Shown in pieces: positions 38,026 through 47,628 of a DNA stretch of 64,000 nt. Each line of letters opens with the position of its first letter. Positions within the stretch are counted from its first letter, which is position 1. This DNA is from Marchantia polymorpha subsp. ruderalis. Lineage: Eukaryota; Streptophyta; Marchantiopsida; Marchantiales; Marchantiaceae. Under the pieces are notes generated by a model. The model saw nothing but the letters and a program-made list of their open reading frames with translations. It had not been told where the DNA came from and made no database searches. Position numbers and translations under genes: made by a program. The stretch lies in contig AP031351.1 in assembly GCA_037833965.1 (NCBI GenBank), positions 15,016,501 to 15,080,500 on the forward strand, read 5' to 3'.

Positions 38026-40239
38026 ACAGCTGCGGCGTTTGACGGCTTCTCACGCACCTCCAGCCCTGCGGTCCTTCCGACAAGTTCGGACACTATCACA
38101 GGCTCCTCCGGGGCCAATGCACGCAAGCCCTGGCCCGTCTCTCTTCTCCGCTCGTCTGCCCTCGGTCCACTCTGCCGATGGGCCCGCCCTGCTCGAGAAT
38201 CACCGAGACGATGCGCGATACCAAATCCGTTGCTGCTTCGTCGCATCTGTGTGCTCTCTCGGGCTTGGCTCTGATCGGGATTTTCGTCTCGAAAGTCGGA
38301 ATTTTCGCTGGGAGATACACCAAGACGGGCTGCATTTCTGGCAGCTGCAATTCTTCTTGGCAAAGACCAGCCAGTGATCAGGTCGCATGGTCACTCCATG
38401 GATCATTTTCTTGGGCCAAGTAATTCGTCGTCGGAGACCGAAGATTTGTGATCCTAGCGGGATTTGCAGATAGCGCGAATTGCAGGGTATCATCAACTGG
38501 AGGTAATTTGATTTAACCTCCATTTGGTGCACCTGATTTGTAGCGTCCGTAGTGTTAGGACTATGTCGGAGGATATGGTTCAGTGATCAAAAGGTTGTTG
38601 GCCCATGATTGTGGAGAGTTCCGTGTTCTTGAGTGCAGATAATTTATTTGTTTCCGTCAAGCGCATAGCTAGGATGCGTGGAAAGCCTCGGGCTTTGAAT
38701 TGGATGATGATGATGATCACAATCCGCTAGTTTCAGAGCGAACATCGCCCATGAACCATGAGAATTTGCGCCGGTGATTCGATGGTTGTTCACTCGCTGC
38801 GGTCGATTCGTCGTGTGTACGCAGTGACGTGCTGAAGGAGATGGTTGGAGCTTTCTTTCGCGAGGAGACGCCAAATTCAGGAGACTCAAAGGATCCAAAG
38901 GATCCGACCTATACAGCCAGTTTCGTCACCCACTGTTTAGGCTTAGCCTTGGCAACAAATCACTCTATCGATCTCTACAGATTCCTTGAACCATCATGCC
39001 CTGCAATCTGCATATGAGATCAGCGTTCAAACTCGACCTACTGCTGCTGCTCTGAGTTCCACGTCATTCCCCAGTGAATCCATCATCACAGAGCGGAATG
39101 TCGTCCTCGATGGACAGACCTTAAATTCCACGTAAAATTGTTCCAAGTTCCACACTTTGGACTGGGAGCAGAAATGAAAAGCAAAAGCTGACTTCCGAAT
39201 GTGAATAAATTTGTTTTCGGAAAATAGAGCAGAATGTATGCGAGTCCTGTACAGAGGAAAGAGCATGCAAACCAGGCTTATGGCGTAATTCTGCATGGAT
39301 GGGATGCAACGTAGGAGCAGGGATGTCAGATTGCTCACTTCTTTATCTTCATGTTCTTGGGCACGTGGGGATGCTCTTTTGCCTGGTTCATTGGATCCTC
39401 TGCTGCGAATGGAAAGTGGATGGCATACAGAATGGTCGCCGAATGTGCGTCCAAAGGCCCATACCAAGACGTTCTCTTCGTCTCGATCGGGTCTTTACTT
39501 GCTCCACAGCCCATCGCATCAGTATCAGTATGATGAAAATGAGGAGCAGCAATTAGTACCGGCCCTTGAAAGTGGGTCTCTTCTCGTCAGACTGATTAAG
39601 TGATTAGTTTGAGGTCCTATGATTTCCAGCTCGCGTATTGGTCGTCTGTCATGGTTTGAATTGACATGTTATCTACGAAGAGTTGGTCGATCCTATTCCA
39701 CTGAGTTTCAAGCTTGCGCCATCCCACTGATATAGGCATAGACAAGCGAGGTTCACAACAGATTCCTGCAGGCCTGACTTGCTCCTCCACCCTTCCTGCG
39801 GATCTCTCCTTCAGGTCCCGGTCACGCACCTCAGAGAACTCTGAAGCGCCTGTTGTTGCATCATTACAGCAGCAGCGATTTTGTGCGGCCGCGGCGCTTG
39901 ACAGGCCAGTGTATCTATCTCAGGTTTCGTCATCCTCCTACAACCACGGCTTCCAGCACGGTGCCTTTTCCTGGTGTGCTGAACGCGCCCGTTGATCCTT
40001 TCTCCTCGCTCCCACCGCTCGGGCTCCACAGTTGAGCATCGCACTAAGCAGACGGTAAACTAGCGTAATTATTGGCAGTAGCATAGCGCGACACCTTCTA
40101 CACTGACACTGACAAAGATCAGTTAGATCCTACAAACGAGGTTTTGAGAGTTTGGACGATCAAGGCATCAAGCCAAAGATCTCGCTACTCTGATGTAGGA
40201 CGGTCAGCGAGCTGTGATCGAGGTTCGAACTCAAGGACA

Positions 40240-40525
40240 GATTTGAGATGCCTCAAGGACTGGAATGCACCTTGCGATGATAATATATTTAAACGAGGGA
40301 ATGCTTGTACCTTCGTAGCAGCAGGAAAATTCTCACTGGCTCTGAATATTGTGATGGAAAATTCCTTCAAGGAAAGATTTGAGATGCCCACAACTCAATC
40401 TCAAGAACTGGAATGCACCTTGCGATGATAATACATATCTAACGAAGGAATGCTTTACCTTGGTAGCAGCAGTAACATTCTCACTGGCTCTGAGTATTGT
40501 GATGGAAAAGTCCCTCAAGTACGTC
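40240..40525 (+). repeat. Tandem duplication, unit about 136-150 bp
   Basis: Copy 1 runs from about 40240 to 40375 and copy 2 from 40376 to about 40525. Both begin GATTTGAGATGCC and share CTGGAATGCACCTTGCGATG, GTAGCAGCAG, TTCTCACTGGCTCTGA and TATTGTGATGGAAAA. Copy 2 has a small insertion. Differences are roughly 10 to 15 percent. In one forward frame both copies stay open and give similar peptides (NWNAPCDDN ... FSLAL.IVME), which may be chance or may reflect an old exon. Confidence 0.75.
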
Positions 40526-40942
40526 TTCATGGAATATATGAACTGCTGGTATATTTATTATATGAACTGCTGCCTTCCGTGTTTTTTTTGGTCGCGTACT
40601 TAGCACTAAGTGCAAGAGATTTAAGATGTGTGGAGTCCTGAGAAGGTGCTAAGGAGGTACGGTCAGGTACGGTCAGGTAAGGTCAAGTCGTGTCGTCCGG
40701 CCCTTTCTCGATCCGCCTCTGCAAGGATGCCCGAGCCTCGTCACTATGAGCCACCAAGCGCGGAGACCTTCGACGATTCAGGTCATCGTCAGCATGCTGA
40801 CAATGGGAAGGTGGCAGTGAGGAAAGATGATCAATTCTCCGAGGTGCTATTTTGAGGACGAATTTCCAGCTTCTGTGAACTCGGGCACTTGTTGAGAGGC
40901 GGTGAGACTGACCGAAGTAGCGATCGTCACCCGTCGACCACA

Positions 40943-42267
40943 ATGTTGCGGAGATCTGCGAGATCACTTGGGTCGAATCGTCGACTCTGGGAGGTGGTTG
41001 GTGCTAGGGGCTTTACGTCGAGCTGCAGTGGAACGGATTATGTTCCATCCAGACATTGTCCCTCCCCGGGCGGAGTCGACAACATCGCTGGCCGGGTACC
41101 CCCCTGTCCAGTATCTGGTATGGTAATTTTCAGCTACATCTTCCTTACTGATTTGCTTCACGCTTTCTAGGTTTCATTCTGTGAATACTTCCAGGTCATC
41201 CGTAAACACGATCGACTGTGAGAGTCATAAAGACAGTGATATAAGTATGAGCACTCATAGAAAATTTTATCAGTTTAAGCTAATCAATCTGGCCAGCAGT
41301 GAGCCACGAGGTGTAGTAGTCAGTCTCACCTGATCAGACTGTTGTTTGTCCAAGTAATTCCCCTTCGTTAGGTTCATTGTAGTGAAAATAACTGCAACAA
41401 TCTTATTTGACATTGATGAAATGTTTACTTCGTTGTGGCCCAATTTTGTGCCCCAAAGTTCCAGGACTTGAACCCTGTAGCGCGCAGTCCAACAAGCTCA
41501 TACTTGATGAGTTCAAATTTGGCAGAGGCGTTGGTGCCCGGAATTTGAGATCCCTCTTCGTCGATCAGGAATCAAAGAGTCATGTTCAATCCACAGCCGT
41601 AGGAGATAACCACAAACTTTCGCGGAGAATACCCCTCGTAGCTAGTAACAATTTAGAATTGCGGACATATCCACATCTCTGTGTGGGAGGTTCACTTGCG
41701 AACACTAGGTCTGTCTGTTATCCAGCAGATCAGCGTCGACTGTCGACGTCCAAGGCGGGTGGTGGTGGAGACGACAAATCTGCAGCTGAAGGTGGAGCCG
41801 AGAAAACTCCTCCCCGTAGCATTGAGGACTTCCAGCATGAGGAAATAGTCGGACCCACAGTGGAGAGAGATCTATCAGATACAGCAGATCAAGTGAGAGA
41901 TTCATTGAATTCTCTCAGGGATCATATGGCCAGCTTCAGCACGGGGTTTCTGATATTGGGCACGGTGCAGCTGGTCGCTGCACTTTGGAGTGCTTTCATC
42001 AAAACGGATCCTTCATCTATTGGACTCTGGCGGGATATGCCGTATATTTTACTGTCCTTCACCTTCGCGTACCTTCTTTGGAACGCACGATCTGCCAACG
42101 ATTTTTTTACCAAAATTGAAGGAAGAAGTAGAATTAGAATCCTTACACTCTCGCTGCAGGTGATCAAAGGCATTTCTCAGTTCTTTTACAGGTCAGGAGT
42201 TATGGTTAAGTTTGTAGCTTTCACATCTCTTTTGGCCCTTATGAAAGAGGCCCTTCCTCTAACTTAA
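40943..42267 (+). CDS. Mitochondrially targeted membrane protein, function unknown
   Basis: Two exons, 40943-41117 and 41459-42267, join in phase (TCTG|GT ... AG|TT) to give 327 residues. The N-terminus is a clear mitochondrial presequence: MLRRSARSLGSNRRLW, rich in Arg and Ser and without acids for 15 residues. A second RRLSTS motif before residue 170 could be a cleavage site. After a charged stretch (FQHEEIVGPTVERDLSD) come two probable membrane helices at about 221-239 (GFLILGTVQLVAALWSAFI) and 251-267 (DMPYILLSFTFAYLLWN), then a basic loop and a third hydrophobic segment at 304-320. This suggests an inner-membrane protein. The EEIVGPTVERD stretch looks conserved, and I believe similar plant proteins exist, but I cannot name a function. 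The neighbouring DUF2358 gene is plastid-targeted and convergent. Confidence 0.8.
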
Positions 42268-43104
42268 CTACATCTACCTACTCCTTCAATTGATTGTATG
42301 TCCGACATCATTCAACTCTCTGTTGCACTATATTGAGGCAGCGTTTGTTGCAGTCACCAGAGAGTTCATACAACTGGATTTCGTCCACGCACGTATATGA
42401 ACGAAGGCAATGAGTAGTTGTGTGTACATAATTGAGCGGCAAGTGAGCGCTCCTGGAGGTGGTTGATAGTAGTGTTTCGTGTATCATGACCGATGTAAAC
42501 ACGGACAGCACTTGTGCCATATTCTTAACCAGAGAGGGTTGAAAAATTGGAATGCGTTCCTGTTGGAATTGTTTCACACACCGGTATGTTTACAGACGGG
42601 TCAGATGATTACAAACTATAGATCAGTATCAGAATGTTTATCTGAGAAAGCTATGTCGGTTGCAGAGGTTTGTGTTCATATAACACTGTCGGTGGAACCA
42701 AGCAGAGTTACTTATATATGGAGTTACTTATAAAAGCAGTAGAAGAGTTAAAGGCACTTTCAAACTATATAAGTATTCCGTATTCCAATTTAGATCGTAA
42801 CTCCGTCACATCATACAGCGTACATACCAGTGTTTTAATGAGCATTACAGATAGTGCAGTATATTGTACTTTGAAGATCAATAGTATCTGAACTTTATTC
42901 CACGAAAATGTCAGACAGTCATGGTAGCATCTCAAAAGTTATATTACATGCGGAACCATTTTCAATGTAACAATTTACAGTTGATGATCTGACTGATTCA
43001 TCATGTGCTCATTCCTAGAGCCGATATACTATAAGACCAAGGTCTTAGAGAACATAGTAGTATACGAAATAGGAGACTGATCAAGATTACGAGTATAAAT
43101 CCTC
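42268..43104. other. Convergent intergenic region
   Basis: Sequence between the 3' ends of the mitochondrial membrane-protein gene (+) and the DUF2358 gene (-). It likely holds both 3' untranslated regions. Short frames are present but no supportable gene. Confidence 0.5.
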
Positions 43105-45878
43105 CTATTTTCTGGGTCGAGGATTGGGCTTGAAAAGCTGTCGAACACCGTCTGCAGGTGAGATGTCCCACGACTCAACGTGTCTGCGCAAAATAGAGAG
43201 CAGGCCTTAGCTGTCACTCTTAAAAAAAAGCTCAATAAATAAACTCCAAGAAATTTGTTGCTTTGTTAGTAAGGAAGGTGTGCAGATGGAAAGCGAACAT
43301 GGTCTCATGTTTACGTAACGGAAGGGCTGCTGCTATCTAGGATAGTCAATCGATAATTCACCAACGTTCTACTGAAGTAAAAATTGAATCATATATTCAA
43401 GGAATTCACGCCGGGTTGTGGCATTCTAAGGAGAAGAAAGAGCTCATCCTCAATTTTACAGTTGATGTGCTTACTTATATATTTTCCCTGAATCCTTGTT
43501 AAAGAAGTACTCCGTGCTGCCTGTGGCTGCATCATGCAAACAAGTCATACATCAGCACACTTGAAGTACTATTTCAAATTGCAAATGCAAGGAGAACCCG
43601 CTGCGAGAATCCAAACTCATGGTTTCGATCACCCCCACCGACTACCAAAGAATCAGCAGGAGTGGTCCTCGTGTAGCCGAGGGTGGAATTGAACTCCTTT
43701 GTCCTTCAAAGGAGTTCAATTCTACCCTCGGCTACACGAGGACCTGGGGAATCCATTTCCCTAGGAGTTGGATATGCTCTCCCTTCTGTTCAGGATAAAT
43801 CAGAGATTTATCTTCGGCATCCTCATTGATCTCTAATTCATACAAGACTCTGACGACTTCTAGGTTTATCAGGAGGTAAACTAGAGTGTCCACAGGCGAA
43901 AAGTTTTCAAATGCAAACTTCTTCCGGTGTAGGCAGGACTTTCTAGCCCGTTCTTCACTGCTTCTTGTGTTTTTGAAGCCTGCTCGTGACTCAAAAGAGG
44001 TCAGTCCTACTAGAAAGAGGATTAATGCCCGTAAGATGACAGAAATATTTTTCAAAGCTATCCTGCGTGAACTTCTACGTCCGAGGTAAGAAACTCGACT
44101 TTCCTATAATGAGATGAGAGGAGGAACGAGCAGCCCTTGATTTGAAACTCTAGAAAGAACCAAAGGATCGAGAAAGTGGTTTCAATATTCTTGTTCGTCT
44201 GTAATTTAACGAAATCCATCACGCTAACTTAAGAAATAGTGGCCTAAAAAGAATCTTATTTTTCCGGAATTAAAAATAAATGCGCCCTCCCTCCATTGCG
44301 CATACAGTATGCAGGCGTCAACCCGAAGCAAGAGCCCGATTATCGCGAGAGAGGGGGCAAAAGTAGCACATGTGGAACATGAATGCTCCCGGGGGGGCTC
44401 GAACCCACGACCTTCGGCTCATAAGACCGATGCTCTAACCAACTGAGCTACGGGGGCTTGTTGTCAATAGCAGGCACCCCTGCAAATATAATCCTAGACT
44501 TGATGCAAACCGCAGTTACCATTGCGGCCACTATTTCGATAATCACAAACTTAACTTCGTTACTGTAGACCAGTGGATATCAAATTCCGATAAACCTAAA
44601 GTGATCAGGTTCATCGACCGACAGAAGGTACATAACTTTTTATCAATTCACATCCGAAGAAGAATTAGGCAAATTTGTGTCACCGAAATTGATAGGTAAT
44701 AAACTTTTCCTGTACGAATCTAGTAGACGAGAGGGAATAGAAACTCACCAGCAAGGATGGGTCTCCAGGGCAGAGACAATACGCAATTGAAGCGCCACCG
44801 CGCGTATATTCGATCCTGCGGGTAGATTTGTAAGATGGACTCGTCATGCCTTCAGACTGAGGACAAGGAAGATACAGAGAATCGTAATGCTATGTACTAA
44901 TTGGGGGCAGGCATGCTTCACAGGGTTTCGTTTTGATAACTTGATTTATAGGCAATTAACTGCACGTACCTCGTACTCTTGCCATTCAGTGAGCTTTAGA
45001 CTGGACTCTTCCATGAAGGACCCGAGATTCCCGACGTTTTGCCTGAAGCGCTTTAGTCCTTTGAACGACACAAACGGGTCCGCAAACTCACAATCATTCT
45101 CATAAATTCCTGTCGCCATATTACCTGCAGGTGAAGAACAGAGTTTCCAGGAGGGATCAATCGCCAACGCAGCTCGAAGAGAGGAAACATGTTGACTGCT
45201 GCGTCAAACACCAGAGCCTCGAACACTTCCTACTCTTCTCAATCTCGGGCACTTCCTTCCTTTCTCAGATGTAAAGGACATAGATTCTTCGGTGCATCGT
45301 CCTACACATGATCGTCAGCTCAAACTATCCTCACATTCAAAAATCTGGGCGAATAGAATCATAAAAAAGGAGCTGGTTGTCTTTGGACGCATTCCAAGAG
45401 AGTTCAAGCCTGAAGAGTACACGCCGTACACATTGTGTATCCACGTTGTAATCGCCATAATCAATGGTGGACAAAGAGAAGATAATTCACCAGTAACAAA
45501 GTAAGATCGATCAAAGTCCTTCTTGATGAGGTCCACTGCGTCTTCTCTACTCACAGGGCCGTCGAATTTTAGCTCTCCGTCATCGTCAGCCTGATCCTCA
45601 CCGGACTTCGGTCGGAACGTGGCAACTGCATTTCCAAAAGCTTCGGATCCATACCACGCTAGTTTTACAAGCGGACTGGCCTCCGCAGTCGGAGGCGTCC
45701 TCTTCTCATCATTACTCTTGCAGACAACACTCCTCAACTTCTTTGGGGCGGAGGAAGAGCAAACACCATGTCCGGCATTCGAAATGCGTGGAAAGCACCT
45801 GGGTTGCAAAACCGAGGGTGCAAAGAGGGAGGAGGTCGAAAACGCGAGGCCGCACGCAGAAGTCGAAGTGGGCTGCAT
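43105..45878 (-). CDS. Plastid-targeted DUF2358 protein (NTF2-like fold family)
   Basis: Conserved protein of cyanobacteria and plastids; its biochemical role is not established. Minus-strand exons are 45878-45491, 45124-44970, 44815-44749, 43526-43475 and 43183-43105. All five junctions keep phase, giving 246 residues. The ATG at 45878 starts a Ser-, Pro- and Arg-rich plastid transit peptide (MQPTSTSACGLAFSTSS). The mature part has VKLAWYGSEAFG, then the family core: DLIKKDFDRSYFVTGN, YENDCEFADPFVSFKGL (CEFADP at 141-146), RWRFNCVLSLPWRPILA, ATGSTEYFFN, DSGKIYK, HVESWDISPADGVRQL. These match my memory of the Arabidopsis DUF2358 protein almost segment by segment. Intron 3 is 1.2 kb and contains a tRNA-like gene and a strong hairpin, both listed separately. 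The small 52-bp exon 4 was found from frame and motif together. Confidence 0.9.
43665..43743. repeat. Near-perfect 37-bp hairpin in DUF2358 intron 3
   Basis: The arms at 43665-43701 and 43707-43743 are reverse complements except for one position that pairs G-U when transcribed from the plus strand; the loop is TCCTT. The sequence includes GGAGTTCAATTC(C/T)ACCC, which resembles a tRNA T-arm or B box, so it may be an inverted duplication of a tRNA-derived repeat. It lies in the intron of the minus-strand gene, about 640 bp from the tRNA-like gene. Confidence 0.85.
44384..44457 (-). tRNA. tRNA-Ile(UAU)-like gene, intronless, two stem mismatches
   Basis: A cloverleaf can be drawn on the minus strand. 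The acceptor stem is GCCCCCG / CGGGAGC, the D arm is GCTC...GAGC, and the anticodon stem TCGGT / GCCGA closes loop CTTATGA with anticodon TAT. The T arm is GTGGG-TTCGAGC-CCCCC. Box A (TAGCTCAGTTGG) and box B (GGTTCGAGCCC) are intact. Two pairs are broken (C3 against A70, T50 against C64), each explained by one base change from a GCTCCCG / CCCAC consensus. It may be weakly functional or a young pseudogene. Eukaryotic tRNA-Ile(UAU) genes usually carry an intron; this one does not. A run of four T lies about 20 bases downstream. It sits, in the same direction, inside intron 3 of the DUF2358 gene. Confidence 0.7.
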
Positions 45879-47628
45879 CGCCACGAGATCAGTCCCACTC
45901 TCGGCCACTGATGGCTACGAGGCGCGAGTTGGGGACTGGAGAGTGATCCTCTCGCGCTTTCGGAACGGAGCAGATTCTTGGACGATGGTGGCGATGATGA
46001 CGATGATGGTGATTCTGCGATTGTCACCTGAACGTCTGTGAGCGGCTCCCATGTCTGTCCACGTGTTGGGCTCCGTTGTCATGTTCCGCGGCTCAACGAG
46101 CCTCATCCGTGGCTGCCAGTTGCTTGTTCCATCTTATCGAGGTGCCCCGGTTCTTGTAACCGTTGAGCGAGCCCTTAGTGGAACATAGCCTTTCATGATC
46201 GAAGACGGTGCCCTTTTCACGAGCATTCATGTGATTCTTGCTCTCGCCTTCCTACTGGACTATGGAGGACTATCCACGGCGCAGGATGTCAGTTTTCCGA
46301 CAGTGATGTAACTCCAGCGAGAACTTTGTGGGGCAGGGACATGACTTTGGATGATTGACGATTCTCGCGGTCGATTAGAAGGCGTACCGTGCTAGTTGCT
46401 GCCAGTTTGTGGTAGCACAGTATTGATTGGAGCCATTTCGTCTTTCCATGGAGACGTGACAACAGGAGGAAGGATTTTAGAGTGACGGATTCAAGGAGAA
46501 AGATAATTCAAGTACTGTGATATACCGAACTGTATTGTACTGTAATGTACTGTACATTCTTTTCGTTAAAACACGAGAATCTGATACGAGATTCATCTCG
46601 TGAAGTGAAGAAGCAGTGAAGAAGATGAAAGGCAGCTTGCGAAATGTCAGCTTTGGTGCCACAGTGGGTACAGAAAAAAGCCAAATGGTGCATTCGCTTA
46701 TATAACACAACATTCACCGGTCAGAACCAGGTTCCATCCTCCTTCGCCTGCGACTGGCTCAAGCGTTTCTGTGTTTGCCATGGCCTTCCCTCCTTTCTCC
46801 TGAGGAGAATCGCAAGCGAATAGATTCTACAACAAAAATTTGTGAAGGGCGGAAAGTAGTTCGACATGCCGGGCAGATAGATACACAGGGAAACCAGATG
46901 AAAAAGCAAGAGAGAAGCGGCTGCAATCATCTCAGACCATCAGCATGAAACCTGCTTCCTGTCTGTTCTCGTAGTCGCCCGTCGTCTTGCCTTCGTACTT
47001 GCCTGTAAGATTGGCCATGGTCTTCGAGGTTTTTCTGTGAACGAGGCCCAACTTTACTGTCCAAATACTCCGGTCACACCTATAACACCTTGTAACAGAC
47101 CTAAGCTACGGTGTGGTGTACTGAAGATATTCCTCTTCTCGAGACACAAGTGACGGGGGAATCTCTACAGTATAGATCAGACTGTACCTCAAAATCTGAA
47201 ACTCTCAACGAAACATAGAAAATTGAAGCCATCGTTTGTCGGCCTTAAAAGGCCAAATCTGCCGACAAACCATGGCGTTCGATATTCAGTGAGAAACCAC
47301 GTCGGCCTCGACTGTGCCTATTTTTAGGGCAACTGTGCAAGAGCACAGTTCGTACGGTGCAGTACGTGGTCGAAGTGCGGAGTAGTCTGACGCTCCTCTG
47401 GACAAGGAGCAGCAGCTTCTGCACATTGTTCACGACAGGCACACTGACCCTTGCGGGAAGTCTGGTCCTCGGGGACGGGGAGGGGGAGGACAGTGGTGTC
47501 ACATCGAGCAACGAGATTGAATGTTCGCACGTTTGATGGCATGACAATGAGGCCGGCAGGCAAGGACTGAAGAAGGAAGGACACCGGACCTCAGGAAGTT
47601 TTGGGCACGGCCCGGCGTTGTGGTGGAG
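45879..47628. other. Upstream region between DUF2358 and SRP68 genes
   Basis: Holds the DUF2358 promoter and leader (45.9-46.3 kb), a weak candidate small gene on the minus strand (46698-47018, listed) and the SRP68 promoter. Notable sequence features are a TGTACTGTAATGTACTGTAC stretch at about 46,533-46,556 and an inverted repeat CCATCGTTTGTCGGC / GCCGACAAACCATGG at 47,231-47,275. No other gene is supported. Confidence 0.4.
46698..47018 (-). CDS. Weak candidate small gene, function unknown
   Basis: Exon 1 (47018-46938) encodes MANLTGKYEGKTTGDYENRQ and ends in a GT donor (GTCTGA, weak). Exon 2 (46826-46698) follows a TTTTTGTTGTAG acceptor and ends with TAA, giving 69 residues in frame. Composition is hydrophilic and Gly/Glu-rich in both exons. 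Without splicing the frame stops after 28 residues. If real, it starts about 610 bp from SRP68 on the opposite strand. No family is recognised, and support is limited to frame continuity. Confidence 0.3.

Larger units (their letters stand above)
37523..40942. other. Region without a supportable gene
   Basis: Many overlapping frames occur in GC-rich sequence at 37.7-38.5 kb and 39.2-40.0 kb, all without domains or splice support. An imperfect hairpin (CCAGAGGTTGCC against GGCAACCTCCGG) lies at 37,609-37,638, and a GATGATGATGATGAT run near 38,703. The tandem duplication at 40,240-40,525 and the short GGTACGGTCA triplication near 40,657-40,684 lie upstream of the gene starting at 40943 and may belong to its promoter. 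Confidence 0.35.

Noticed and set aside
43732-44055. 107-codon minus-strand frame in DUF2358 intron 3
   Set aside because: The true exons 4 and 5 (ATGSTEYFFN and HVESWDIS segments) lie outside it, and splicing skips this frame.
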